A DNA stretch of 64,000 nt, from contig NZ_JARXVD010000024.1 of assembly GCF_029892685.1 (NCBI RefSeq), forward strand, positions 23,534 through 87,533, in the 5' to 3' direction. The notes under the pieces are model-generated. The model ran no database searches. It had not been told where the DNA came from and was given only the letters and a program-made list of their open reading frames with translations. The DNA is from Mycobacterium sp. OTB74. Its GTDB lineage: Bacteria; Actinomycetota; Actinomycetes; Mycobacteriales; Mycobacteriaceae. How positions within the stretch are numbered: position 1 is the stretch's first letter; each line of letters starts with the position of its first letter. The translations under genes were made by a program, and so were the position numbers. Shown in pieces: positions 8,352-16,911 of the stretch.

Positions 8352-8573
8352 ATGAGTGACACCGAACGGTCCCGGCTGGCCGCCTACACCGCTGAGGGCG
8401 GTTGGCAGCGCCATCAGGACGAGCGGGTTGACGTTTTCCTGCGTGGGGCTTCACGGGTGCGGGTCATCTGGCGCGGTGATGATCAGATCAACGGCGGTTC
8501 ACGCTTCCAGGATGACATCCTGGAGTCCTACAGCCGCGAGCTGGACACTGTGCGGGCCTGGCTGGCCAGCTGA
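8352..8573 (+). CDS. Small conserved hypothetical protein (73 aa)
   Basis: Starts at ATG 8352 with GAAGGAG 7 nt upstream. Highly charged, no signal peptide or membrane segment: a YTAEGGWQRHQDERVDVF stretch, RVRVIWRGDDQINGGSRF, then an amphipathic C-terminal helix (SYSRELDTVRAWLAS). It follows the GH2 gene by 27 bp on the same strand and could be co-transcribed. Function unknown; it reads like a genuine small cytosolic protein with high GC at third positions. Confidence 0.75.
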   Translation: MSDTERSRLAAYTAEGGWQRHQDERVDVFLRGASRVRVIWRGDDQINGGSRFQDDILESYSRELDTVRAWLAS

Positions 8574-8581
8574 GCTACGGC

Positions 8582-8974
8582 TCAGTCCGGTGCCACCGCT
8601 GCGAAGTTCACCGTCGCGGTGGCGCATAGCTCGTCGTCGTTGCCGCGGTAGATATCGACCTGGGTGACCACCGACCGTCTACCCACCTTGAGAATGCGGG
8701 CCACTGCACGGGCCGGGCCGATCTTGATCGGCCGCAGGTAACGGATGAACAGGTCCGTGGTCGCCACCGCCATCCCGAAGGGCGACTCCCGCGCAACCAA
8801 CTGCCCGGCAGTCACGTCCGCCATGGTCGCGATCAGCCCGCCCTGCAGTCCGCCGGCAGTGTTGGTGACTCGTTCGGTCACCGGCATCGCCATCACCAGC
8901 GTGCCGTCCTCGGACGGAACCTCATGGAGTTCGAGCTGATCGAACAACTCACGTAGTGACTGCGGGGCGGTCAT
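8582..8974 (-). CDS. Hotdog-fold acyl-CoA thioesterase (PaaI/YiiD family)
   Basis: 130 residues with the single hotdog domain of PaaI-type thioesterases: VTNTAGGLQGGLIATMADVTAG contains the N-x(5-7)-G-G region and the catalytic Asp in MADVT; the strand ATTDLFIRYLRP follows. Such enzymes hydrolyse thioesters of phenylacetyl-, acyl- or aryl-CoA in the cytosol; substrate unknown. ATG at 8974 is chosen. Converges with the 73-aa gene (8-bp gap) and diverges from cinA. Confidence 0.8.
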   Translation of the reverse strand: MTAPQSLRELFDQLELHEVPSEDGTLVMAMPVTERVTNTAGGLQGGLIATMADVTAGQLVARESPFGMAVATTDLFIRYLRPIKIGPARAVARILKVGRRSVVTQVDIYRGNDDELCATATVNFAAVAPD

Positions 8975-9034
8975 CGCTGCGACATTACCGACGGCGTCGA
9001 CGGTGCAGACGTCGGCCGTCGTAATGTCTCGGGT

Positions 9035-10312
9035 ATGGGTGTGCGCGCAGGCATCGTGGTGACCGGAACCGAGGTCCTGACCGGACGGGTGCAGGACCTC
9101 AACGGCCCCTGGCTGGCCGACCGACTGCTCGAGCTGGGCATCGAGTTGGCGCACATCACCATATGTGGCGACCGCCCCGAGGACATTGCGGCGCAGCTGA
9201 ATTTTCTGGCCGACCAAGGCGTCGACCTGATCATCACCAGCGGCGGTCTGGGACCGACCGCTGACGACCTGACCGTCGCTGTGGTGACCGAGTTCTGCGG
9301 TCGTGAGCTGGTGCTCGACGAGGCGCTCGAGCGGCGGATCGCCGATATCCTGCGCGGTTTCATGGGTCGGTATCCCGACGCTGATTTCGAGGCCATCCGC
9401 GCCGCCAATCGCAAGCAGGCGCTGGTGCCGCTCGGGGCCGAGATACTCGAGCCGGTCGGCACCGCGCCCGGGGTTGTGGTCACTCGAGCCCAGGGCGCAC
9501 CCACCGTGATGGTGCTACCAGGGCCGCCTCGTGAACTTCAGCCGATGTGGACGCGGGCTATCGCCACCGAGGCCGTCAAGAAGGCGATCGCAGGGCGCAC
9601 CGTCTATCGCCAGCAGACCATCCGCATGTTCGGGCTACCCGAGTCAGCTCTGGCCGAGACGCTCCGGCACGCCGAGACCGAGGTGGCGGGCTTCGACCAA
9701 TTGGAAATCACCACCTGCCTACGGCGCGGCGAACTGGAGGTCGTCACCCGGTATGAACCGGAGGCGCAGGACGCTTACCGGCAGTTGGTGGCGCTGCTCA
9801 AGGAACGCCACCGGGAGGACGTCTTCTCCGAGGACGGCTCACTGGTCGATGACCAAGTGGCACAACTACTTTCAGGCCGAACTATCGCCACCGCGGAGTC
9901 GTGCACGGCGGGCCTGTTGGCCGGTCGGTTGGCTGATCGGCCGGGGTCGTCAGCCTATCTGGCCGGCGGGGTGGTGTCGTATTCGAACGAGGCCAAGGCA
10001 GAACTGCTGGGTGTTGATCCGGCGTTGATCGCCACGCACGGGGCGGTGTCCGAACCGGTGGCCGAGGCGATGGCCGCCGGCGCGCTGCAGCGCTTCGGCG
10101 CCGACACCGCCGTCGCCATCACCGGCATCGCCGGACCCGGTGGCGGCAGCGCCGAAAAGCCAGTCGGCACAGTATGTTTCAGCATCCGGCTGGCGGATGG
10201 TCAGATGCACACCCGGACGCTGATGCTGCCCGGCAACCGGTCCGACATTCGGGAACGCTCGACCACGGTGGCCATGCACATGCTGCGCCGGGTGCTCGGC
10301 GCGCAGAGCTGA
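9035..10312 (+). CDS. cinA: CinA family protein (MoCF-like domain plus nicotinamide-nucleotide amidase domain)
   Basis: 425 residues, the normal full length. N-terminal MoCF/MogA-like domain (GIVVTGTEVLTGRV, TSGGLGPTADDLT, PGPPRELQPMW) and C-terminal amidase domain from about 270 (TIATAESCTAGLLAGRL, GVVSYSNEAKAELLGV, AITGIAGPGGGSAEKPVGTV). CinA proteins degrade ADP-ribose or deamidate NMN in pyridine-nucleotide salvage; in mycobacteria CinA also cleaves NAD-drug adducts (established). Start ATG 9035 opens directly on the conserved VRAGIVVTG. Matches Rv1901 in kind. Confidence 0.93.
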   Translation: MGVRAGIVVTGTEVLTGRVQDLNGPWLADRLLELGIELAHITICGDRPEDIAAQLNFLADQGVDLIITSGGLGPTADDLTVAVVTEFCGRELVLDEALERRIADILRGFMGRYPDADFEAIRAANRKQALVPLGAEILEPVGTAPGVVVTRAQGAPTVMVLPGPPRELQPMWTRAIATEAVKKAIAGRTVYRQQTIRMFGLPESALAETLRHAETEVAGFDQLEITTCLRRGELEVVTRYEPEAQDAYRQLVALLKERHREDVFSEDGSLVDDQVAQLLSGRTIATAESCTAGLLAGRLADRPGSSAYLAGGVVSYSNEAKAELLGVDPALIATHGAVSEPVAEAMAAGALQRFGADTAVAITGIAGPGGGSAEKPVGTVCFSIRLADGQMHTRTLMLPGNRSDIRERSTTVAMHMLRRVLGAQS

Positions 10313-10320
10313 CATCGGCC

Positions 10321-11238
10321 CTAGGGGCTGATCTCCCTGGCGTCCCAGACCTCGAGCACCTTGGTCAGAATGTCCTCGGCCACGCCCAGTCCGGCCAGAT
10401 GGCTCTCGCCAGGCAGGGTGTACAGCTCGGCGTCGGCCAACCGTGCCACCGCGTGCTCACCGTGGGCATACGGCACGATGTGGTCGGCGTCGCCGTGCCA
10501 CCAGCGCACCGGGACCTTGACGTCCGCCAACCGGAAACCCCAGTCCTGGGCGAACACCACGATGTCGGCGAACGGCGCGGCCAGTTGTTTACGGCTGCCA
10601 TTGAACAGGTCGTCCAGGAACATGGCCTTGAACTCGGGACGCCCCAGCAGCCTGCGGTCGCCTTCCGGTGAGATGCGGGCGTATATCTCCAGCGCGGGGG
10701 AGCCGAACGGCCTGATCAGCTTGATCAGCGAGCTGGCCACCCAGCGCACCGGCGTGTCAGCGACCTCGAGGATGGGCCGGACGAACTTCGCCAGCTCCAT
10801 CAGGTTGCTGCTGATCCCGTCCTCACCGATGAGCGGAGCGACGCCGCCGAGCACCGCGATCATCACTACCCGATCGGGCATGGCCGCCGCGGCGGCCAAG
10901 GTGTAGGGGCCGCCGCCGGACAGGCCGACCACCGCGAACTGGTCAATGCCGAGGGTGTCGGCAATGGTGCGCAGATCGTCGGCGAAGCCGAGCACGTTCT
11001 GGTACTGGTACGGCGTCGACGAGCCGATACCCGGCCGGTCGACACCGATCAGTCGGATGTTCTTGCGCGCCGCGAACGAACGCGCCTCGGTCGGGATCTG
11101 CCGGCGTGCGCCCGGCGTTCCGTGCAGCCAGAACACTGCCCGACCCTGTGGGTCGCCGAATTCGGCGAACCCGATCTGCCGGCCTTCGCCAACGGCGACA
11201 TTGCCTTCCAACTTGGGGCGATCGATGGGCATAACCAT
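10321..11238 (-). CDS. Alpha/beta-hydrolase fold protein
   Basis: About 305 residues: oxyanion HGTPGARR, nucleophile elbow GLSGGGP, a lid-like helical insertion (MELAKFVRPILE to PEGDRRLLGR), a late acid in WWHGDADHIVP and catalytic His in GESHLAGLG. Epoxide-hydrolase/esterase-like; the substrate is unknown. Starts at ATG 11238 or, six bases upstream, TTG 11244; no ribosome site is visible, so leaderless translation is possible. Its stop is 8 bp from the stop of cinA (convergent). Confidence 0.8.
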   Translation of the reverse strand: MVMPIDRPKLEGNVAVGEGRQIGFAEFGDPQGRAVFWLHGTPGARRQIPTEARSFAARKNIRLIGVDRPGIGSSTPYQYQNVLGFADDLRTIADTLGIDQFAVVGLSGGGPYTLAAAAAMPDRVVMIAVLGGVAPLIGEDGISSNLMELAKFVRPILEVADTPVRWVASSLIKLIRPFGSPALEIYARISPEGDRRLLGRPEFKAMFLDDLFNGSRKQLAAPFADIVVFAQDWGFRLADVKVPVRWWHGDADHIVPYAHGEHAVARLADAELYTLPGESHLAGLGVAEDILTKVLEVWDAREISP

Positions 11239-11279
11239 GGACAAATTGTTGCACGCAAGTTATGCCAAGATCACCACCG

Positions 11280-12269
11280 CTACCTGCTGGGACCGGTTGA
11301 CTCGCGTTGGTCGACCACCCGGGTCTTGTACAGGCTGGCCACTGTTGTCACCACCAGCGTGACGACGATGACAGCCAGGGACGCCAGGGTCGGAATCTGC
11401 GGTATCGGGAAGTGGTGATCGACGCCCAGGAATGGCAGGGGGCTCTCGTGCAGGGCGTGCAGCGTCAGCTTCACGCCGATGAAGAACAGGATGAACGCCA
11501 GTCCCTGGGACAGATAAACCAGCCGTTTGAGCATGTCGCCGAGCAGGAAATACAGCTGGCGCAGGCCCATCAGCGCGAACACGTTGGCGGTGAACACCAG
11601 GTACGGCTCCTGGGTCAGGCCGTAAATGGCCGGGATCGAATCCAGGGCGAACAGCAGGTCGGTGGTGCCCAGCGCGACGATCACCAGAGCCATCGGCGTC
11701 ATGAGTCGCTTGCCGTTGACGATGACGGACAGTCGCACGCCGTTCCACTCGTCGGTGGTCTTGAGGTGCTTGCGGGCGAACCGCACGACCCTGTTCTCGG
11801 CATCATCGTCGTGGTCGGTGTTGCGTGCCAGCTTGACCGAGGTGTAGATGAGGAACAGGCCGAAGATGTAGAAAATCCAGGAGAATTGCGAAATGGCAAC
11901 GGCGCCAAGAGCAATGAAGACGCCGCGGAAGATCAGCGCCAAGATGATGCCTACCAGCAGCGCCTGCTGCTGGTAGATCTTCGGCACCTTGAAGCTGCCC
12001 ATGATGATCAGAAAGATGAACAGGTTGTCGATCGACAGGCTGTACTCGGTGAGCCAGCCGGCGAAGAACTGGACCCCGAATTCGTCGCCGTGGAAGTTCC
12101 ACACCCAAATGCCGAAAGCCACGGCAAGAGCGATGTAGAGCGCGAGAAAGGCGGCGGTTTCGCGCGTTGTCGGTTCATGCGGCCTACGGCCGATAATCAC
12201 CACGTCGAAAACGAGCACCGCCACCGTCACGCCGACGGTGATGATCCATTCCAGCTGGGACACATTCAT
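11280..12269 (-). CDS. TerC/Alx-family integral membrane protein
   Basis: 329 residues with about nine membrane segments and the family signatures EYSLSIDNLFIFLIIMGSF and TTDLLFALDSIPAIYG (acidic residues inside membrane helices), plus FLLGDMLKRLVYLSQG. TerC/Alx/MeeF proteins export Mn2+ or help metalate secreted enzymes and are linked to tellurite resistance. ATG at 12269 has GGAGG 7 nt upstream. The leader (12295-12400) is a yybP-ykoY Mn2+ riboswitch, which independently supports a manganese role. Confidence 0.88.
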   Translation of the reverse strand: MNVSQLEWIITVGVTVAVLVFDVVIIGRRPHEPTTRETAAFLALYIALAVAFGIWVWNFHGDEFGVQFFAGWLTEYSLSIDNLFIFLIIMGSFKVPKIYQQQALLVGIILALIFRGVFIALGAVAISQFSWIFYIFGLFLIYTSVKLARNTDHDDDAENRVVRFARKHLKTTDEWNGVRLSVIVNGKRLMTPMALVIVALGTTDLLFALDSIPAIYGLTQEPYLVFTANVFALMGLRQLYFLLGDMLKRLVYLSQGLAFILFFIGVKLTLHALHESPLPFLGVDHHFPIPQIPTLASLAVIVVTLVVTTVASLYKTRVVDQRESTGPSR

Positions 12270-12294
12270 ACAAGAGCCTCCGGGCGTCAAAAAA

Positions 12295-12400
12295 CGACCG
12301 AGGTCTCTACCGCCGCAGTGTGCGACCCGTGGCACCGGTTACGCGTCAATGCGCAACGTGATGACGACACCACGGCTAAGGAATACTCCCCTCGCAGAGC
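12295..12400 (-). ncRNA. yybP-ykoY family (Mn2+) riboswitch, leader of the TerC gene
   Basis: Read on the minus strand, the leader holds the three conserved blocks of the family in order: GCGAGGGGAGTA (12395-12384), GTCGTCATCACGTTG in the middle, and GGTAGAGACCTCGG near the 3' end. CGAGG at the 5' end pairs with CCTCG at the 3' end to close P1. A T6 run (TCGTTTTTT) and then GGAGG and the ATG follow, so either premature termination or ribosome-site masking is possible. Family members sense Mn2+ and turn on exporters. An Infernal search with RF00080 would settle this. Confidence 0.85.
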
Positions 12401-12449
12401 AGTATCTCAGACCGCGGTCCGGAAGTGGAACCCAGCTGCTCCAGGCACC

Positions 12450-13196
12450 TCACGCGGCGATGAGCACTGTCAGCTCAAGGTCGTTGCGCTCCACCCGCAT
12501 CCCTGTCCTGCGGGCAACGGTCGCCACCGCGGCGGCATCATTCGGCTCAGCGCGGCTGCCGGCCAGGGCACGGGCCAGTCGGCCCTTATGCGCCTTGTTG
12601 AAATGGCTGACCACGGTGCGCCGACCGTCCGGATGCTCGGTATAGACGTCGACGGTGACTGCGCCGGGTACCCGTCCGAGTGCGGCATAGGAACCGGAGC
12701 GCAGGTCGACGATCAGTTCGTCGGCGGCGATCTGAGCCAGCAGCGGTTCCAATTTCGGCCGCCACCGGCTCGCCAGGGTTCCACCCGCAGGGAGCTTCGA
12801 GGTAGCCGACAGGCGATAGGCAGGGATGCGGTCGTCGGCGCGCAGCAGGCCGAAGAGCGCTGAGCCCACCGCAAGGCGACTTCGAGCGCGCGCGGCCGCA
12901 GCAGCACTCAACGATCCGATGTCCAGCGCGTCGTAGAGCACGCCGGTGTACCGGTCGATGGCCGACAGCGTTGGGGCGGTCAGCAATTCGGCGTTGCGTC
13001 TGATTTCGGCGTCTTGCGCTGGAGATATCCCGAGCGCCTTTCGGCTCGCCTCGGGATCGGCGGCCAAGGCGACCAGTTCGCTGAGCAACGTCGTACGCAG
13101 CGGTGTGAGGTCCGGTGAGCCCAATTCATCCAGGCGCAGTTGCGGTCCGTCGCCACCTGGGCGTTTGGTCTCCGACGGGGGAAGCAGCACGATCAC
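12450..13196 (-). CDS. yaaA: YaaA/DUF328 family peroxide-stress protein
   Basis: About 248 residues with the family opening IVLLPPSETK, the central LYDALDIGSLS and RLAVGSALFGLLRADDRIPAYRLS, and the C-terminal SHFNKAHKGRLARAL. E. coli YaaA limits intracellular iron during H2O2 stress and binds DNA. The start is uncertain: GTG codons at 13196 and 13190 fit the conserved N-terminus, while a GTG at 13247 would add an unlike extension. It reads toward the TerC gene on the same strand, 50 bp before the riboswitch. Confidence 0.8.
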   Translation of the reverse strand: MIVLLPPSETKRPGGDGPQLRLDELGSPDLTPLRTTLLSELVALAADPEASRKALGISPAQDAEIRRNAELLTAPTLSAIDRYTGVLYDALDIGSLSAAAAARARSRLAVGSALFGLLRADDRIPAYRLSATSKLPAGGTLASRWRPKLEPLLAQIAADELIVDLRSGSYAALGRVPGAVTVDVYTEHPDGRRTVVSHFNKAHKGRLARALAGSRAEPNDAAAVATVARRTGMRVERNDLELTVLIAA

Positions 13197-13393
13197 GGCG
13201 ATGACCGTATCGGACCAACCTCGCAGGCCAACGCCGGTGTTGGTCACAAAGTTCTCGGTGACTCGCGGTCGATGGCTTTGCCGCAGTCCGCACGGTGACC
13301 TAGAGTTCGAGAACTACTGGCATCGGTGGCTGAGCTCAGCCGATCCGAGGTCGCAAACCGAGGTCAACAAAACCGTGGAATGCAGGGGTGGAC

Positions 13394-13615
13394 ATGAGTA
13401 ACACCGATACATTTGCCATTCAGATGCGCGTTCGGGTCAATCGCGAGGATTCAGACGATGCGCATGGCGTCATTGTCGAGGACTACGGAGACCACGCCGG
13501 CTACCCGGTCGAAGTTGGCCACAACCACATTGCCGATGCAGCGCGACGCTGGGCCGTGATGCTCGACAGCGGCTCCCTAGTGTTCGCCGACGACGACCAC
13601 CTCAGCCGGGAGTAG
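13394..13615 (+). CDS. Small acidic hypothetical protein (73 aa)
   Basis: ATG at 13394 with AGGGG 7 nt upstream. An acidic protein (SNTDTFAIQMRVRVNREDSDD) with VIVEDYGDHAGYPVEVGHNHIADAARRWAVML, which could form a small beta-alpha unit. No membrane segment. Unrecognised; converges with the secreted Gly-rich gene, with only 7 bp between stops. Confidence 0.65.
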   Translation: MSNTDTFAIQMRVRVNREDSDDAHGVIVEDYGDHAGYPVEVGHNHIADAARRWAVMLDSGSLVFADDDHLSRE

Positions 13616-13622
13616 CTACTAG

Positions 13623-13925
13623 CTACCCGCCCCAGCCGCGGCTACCATCCCAGCCACCGCAGATGCCGTTGAGGCAGCCGTGGCCGAAGCCACCGGTCGC
13701 GGGGTTCCAGCCGCCGCAGCCCTGCCAGTTTCCGCCGCCGCCGCAGCCACCGCCGCCGCCCGAACCGTCCGGTCCGCCGGAGCCCGTTGGGGTATCAGCC
13801 AAGGTCACCTGGTCTGGGGCGCCGACCGAGGTGAGTGCAACCGCCGCCGCCGGGGCCGCGACAATCGCTGCTGTGGCGGCTACCGCGGCTACCGCCGATG
13901 TCATGAAATTCCGCCTGATTAGCAT
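13623..13925 (-). CDS. Small secreted Gly/Cys-rich protein
   Basis: About 100 residues. The N-terminus (LIRRNFMTSAVAAVAATAA) is a typical signal peptide, with possible cleavage after an Ala-rich stretch near residue 30-35. The mature part is a Gly-rich tail with four Cys (GGCGGGG, GCGGWN, HGCLNGICGG), suggesting disulphides or metal binding outside the membrane. Small Gly-rich exported proteins like this are frequent in mycobacteria, but no function is known. A second in-frame ATG lies 21 nt downstream. Confidence 0.65.
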   Translation of the reverse strand: MLIRRNFMTSAVAAVAATAAIVAAPAAAVALTSVGAPDQVTLADTPTGSGGPDGSGGGGGCGGGGNWQGCGGWNPATGGFGHGCLNGICGGWDGSRGWGG

Positions 13926-14156
13926 GTCTACAGAATGCCCTCGCGGGGCCGGATATTCCAGCAGTTTCTGCTCTGAGTCCCGGCTGATTCCAGGTTTTAT
14001 GTGCTTCCGCGCAGGTAGGAAGTCGATGTTTGGAAAGCGAAAAAAATGTCCTACGGCCCCCCGCGATCGGGTGTGTCGCGCACCGTTGATCCACAGGCTC
14101 GCGGGGCTCGGCGCTGCGGTCGGTCGACGCTCTCCGCTGTTAGGCTCTGACCCGAA

Positions 14157-15389
14157 ATGGGTGTCGTGCGCAGCGGTGAGATCAGGGCTCTGTCCGGGCT
14201 GCGCATCGTGGCCGCTCTCTGGGTCGTCCTGTTTCACTTCCGTCCGCTGTTGCATCAGGCGTCACCGCCGCTCAGCGAGGCGCTCGCGCCGATCCTCGAT
14301 TGCGGCGCCCAGGGCGTCGACCTGTTCTTCATCCTCAGCGGTTTCGTGCTGACCTGGAACTACCTGGATCGCTTGGGGCCGGCCTGGTCCTTGCGTGAGA
14401 CGCTGCACTTCCTGTGGCTGCGGCTGGCCCGGGTGTGGCCCGTGTACCTGGTGACGATGCATCTGGCGGCCGTGTGGGTCATCTTCACCCTCAACGTCGG
14501 CAATTTCCCCTCGCCGGAGGCGGCCAACCTCACCGGGCCCAACTACCTGCGGCAGGTCTTCCTGGTCCAGCTGTGGGTCGTACCGTTCTTCGACGACACC
14601 AGTTGGGACGGTCCGGCTTGGTCGATCAGCGCAGAGTGGTTGGCGTACCTGCTGTTTGGGGCCCTGGTGCTGGTGCTGTTCCAGGTCGCCCGGGTCAGTC
14701 GGGCGCGCACCCTGCTGTGGTTGGCATTCACGGCGACGCTGCCGCCGCTGCTGTTCTTGGCCGCCACTGGCGCGTTCTACACGCCGTGGAGTTGGCTCCC
14801 GCGCATCGTCATGCAGTTCACCGCAGGCGCACTGGCGTGTGCGGCGGTACGCAAACTGGAGTTGAGTGACCGCGGCCAGAAGGTCGCCGGTTACCTGTCG
14901 CTTGTCATCGTCGCGGTCATCGTCGGCCTGCTGTACTGGTTCGACGCACACCCCATCTCGTCGATCCGCGACGATTTCGGCTTGGTCGACGTGTTCTTCC
15001 TGCCACTGGTGGTGGCGCTGGCGGTCGGCACCGGCAGCTTGCCGGCAGTGTTGTCGACCCGCGCCATGGTCTACGGCGGCAAGGTTTCGTTCAGCTTGTA
15101 CATGGTGCACGAGTTGGTTCACCAAGGCTGGAATTGGGCCGCCGCCCAGTACCGCATCGACATGGAGCCGAGCTGGCACACCAAGTTCATCGTGCTGGGG
15201 CTGTTGGCGGGTGCCTTTGCAGGCTCGGTGGTGTTGTTCCACTATGTTGAAGAGCCGGCCCGGCACTGGATGCGGCGCATGGTCGGGTCCGCTGCCGGTG
15301 ATGCGAAAAGTGATGCGGGACAACGGAAGCTTCAGGCTATCCACGATTCCGATCACGATTCCAACGCGCGTTCGTCGCGGGCCGGCTAA
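14157..15389 (+). CDS. Acyltransferase-3 (OafA/YrhL) family membrane protein
   Basis: 410 residues and about ten membrane helices. The first helix holds the family Arg16-x10-His27 pair (LRIVAALWVVLFHF), and VDLFFILSGFVLT and KVSFSLYMVHELVH follow. AT3 proteins move acyl groups from the cytosol across the membrane onto sugars or lipids. 24 bp downstream lies an exported SGNH protein; together they make a split version of the AT3-SGNH fusion seen in O-acetyltransferases. The pair resembles M. tuberculosis Rv0517-Rv0518. ATG at 14157 leads straight into the conserved segment. Confidence 0.85.
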   Translation: MGVVRSGEIRALSGLRIVAALWVVLFHFRPLLHQASPPLSEALAPILDCGAQGVDLFFILSGFVLTWNYLDRLGPAWSLRETLHFLWLRLARVWPVYLVTMHLAAVWVIFTLNVGNFPSPEAANLTGPNYLRQVFLVQLWVVPFFDDTSWDGPAWSISAEWLAYLLFGALVLVLFQVARVSRARTLLWLAFTATLPPLLFLAATGAFYTPWSWLPRIVMQFTAGALACAAVRKLELSDRGQKVAGYLSLVIVAVIVGLLYWFDAHPISSIRDDFGLVDVFFLPLVVALAVGTGSLPAVLSTRAMVYGGKVSFSLYMVHELVHQGWNWAAAQYRIDMEPSWHTKFIVLGLLAGAFAGSVVLFHYVEEPARHWMRRMVGSAAGDAKSDAGQRKLQAIHDSDHDSNARSSRAG

Positions 15390-15413
15390 CCGGAACACGT
15401 CAATGTTGAGCAC

Positions 15414-16133
15414 ATGGCTGGGGGATTAGTGCGTCGTCTGGGCACGCTGGTTGCGGTATTGCTGCTGTTGGTTGGGTTGACCGTCGCGGCGACGTCTATC
15501 GCGCCGACTCCGGCACGGTCGTACAACAACGTGAGTCGTGGCGCGCCGCCTGATCGCATCGCAGTGATCAGTGATTCGTATACGAACGGAACGGATCTCG
15601 GCGGTCAGGGCCCGCGCGGATGGCCGGCACAGGCCTGGCGGCAGTTGGCCGTCCAGGGCGTCGAGGTGGCCGCCGACGTCGCCGCTGAAGGACGAGCCGG
15701 ATACGGCGTGCGCGGTGACCACGGCAGTGTGTTCGCAGACCTGACCGGCCTTGCTGTGCGGCCCGATGACGTGCTGGTGGTGTTCTTCGGTTCCCGCAAC
15801 GATGAAAGCGTGGACCCGTTGGCGGTGTCCAGCCTGGCCCACGACGCCTTCGCGCAGGCGCGGCAGGTTGCTCCGGCCGCCCGACTGCTGGTGATCGGTC
15901 CGCCGTGGCCTACGCCCGACGTCCCGCAGCCCGTTCTGCAGATCCGTGACGCGCTGAACTTCCAGGCCGGATTGGCGGGTGCGCAATTCGTCGACCCGAT
16001 AGCCCAGCGTTGGTTCATGGACCGTCCGGATCTGATCGCCTCCGATGGCGTGCATCCAACTGACGCCGGTCACGTCTATCTCGCAGGTCTGATCACTCCG
16101 TTGATCAGGGCCGCGCTGCCGGGCTGGACCTGA
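15414..16133 (+). CDS. Exported SGNH/GDSL hydrolase-like protein, partner of the acyltransferase
   Basis: 239 residues: N-terminal signal or anchor (RRLGTLVAVLLLLVGLTVAA), then an SGNH domain with block I as VISDSYTNG, block III as GSRND, and block V as DGVHPTDAGH holding the Asp-His pair. Acts outside the membrane, either deacylating or completing acyl transfer for the AT3 protein encoded 24 bp upstream. Its stop almost meets the stop of the converging permease gene. Confidence 0.83.
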   Translation: MAGGLVRRLGTLVAVLLLLVGLTVAATSIAPTPARSYNNVSRGAPPDRIAVISDSYTNGTDLGGQGPRGWPAQAWRQLAVQGVEVAADVAAEGRAGYGVRGDHGSVFADLTGLAVRPDDVLVVFFGSRNDESVDPLAVSSLAHDAFAQARQVAPAARLLVIGPPWPTPDVPQPVLQIRDALNFQAGLAGAQFVDPIAQRWFMDRPDLIASDGVHPTDAGHVYLAGLITPLIRAALPGWT

Positions 16134-16134
16134 G

Positions 16135-16878
16135 TCAGCGCGCCGGCCGGAAAACCCATCCGCGAGCGACCAATTCGCCGACCACGGCCACTGCGCACGA
16201 TTGCGACAGCAGTAGGGCGATCAGCACCAATACCTGAACTGCTCCGGCCTGGGTCGCCGACCCGGTGCTCAGCAATACGCCGACAAACGCGCCGGGCAGG
16301 GTCACCAGGCCTACCGTGCGGGTCTGGTCGATAGCGGGCAGCAGCGCGTCAGCGAGTTCGCCGGATACCACCTCGAATCGCGACTCGCGTTCGCTCAGTC
16401 CCAGGCTCAGAGCGGCTTCGACCTCGCCGACCCGCCGGTGCAGTGCATCGAGGCCGCGTTTGGCAGCAACCGCGGAGGCAGTCATGGTGCCGCCCAGCAC
16501 AATTCCGACAATCGGCACCAGCGCGACGCCGGTTGCCGGAATCAGTCCGGTCAGCAGCAGGGCCGGTATCACCGCCAGCAGTCCGACGGCCAGCGGCAGT
16601 GCCATCCAGGCTGCGCTGCGACCGGCTTGGGTACGGCGCGCGGCGGTGAAGGTGGCGACGACGAACATGACGAGCAGTACCACGATGGATGACCAGAGGT
16701 GGGTCATTGCGGCGGCCAGCACGGTGGACACCGCGGCCAGTTGCACGACCGCCCGTGCCGCGGCGGCCGGGATCACCGTGATGCGCCCCAGACCTGCCAG
16801 CCAGTAGCACAGCGCCGCCGCAACGGTCATCGCCAGCAGCACGGCGGCCAGCGTCGGGCCCACCACCGTGGCAGTCAT
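16135..16878 (-). CDS. UPF0014/FetB-family ABC transporter permease-like protein
   Basis: 247 residues with about seven membrane helices. Family marks include AAARAVVQLAAVSTVL, VPIVGIVLGGTMTASAV, LGLSERE and TLPGAFVGVLLSTGSATQAG. E. coli FetB works with ATPase FetA in iron homeostasis and peroxide resistance. No adjacent ATPase gene is seen, so its partner is elsewhere. ATG at 16878 starts the first helix. Confidence 0.82.
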   Translation of the reverse strand: MTATVVGPTLAAVLLAMTVAAALCYWLAGLGRITVIPAAAARAVVQLAAVSTVLAAAMTHLWSSIVVLLVMFVVATFTAARRTQAGRSAAWMALPLAVGLLAVIPALLLTGLIPATGVALVPIVGIVLGGTMTASAVAAKRGLDALHRRVGEVEAALSLGLSERESRFEVVSGELADALLPAIDQTRTVGLVTLPGAFVGVLLSTGSATQAGAVQVLVLIALLLSQSCAVAVVGELVARGWVFRPAR

Positions 16879-16911
16879 GGCATCAGTGTGCCGGGGGTAG
16901 TGCTGCGCGGG

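Noticed and set aside
11307..12863. Long plus-strand frame opposite terC and yaaA
   Set aside because: Runs through the riboswitch and two real genes with Gln/His/Arg-rich shadow composition and no motifs.
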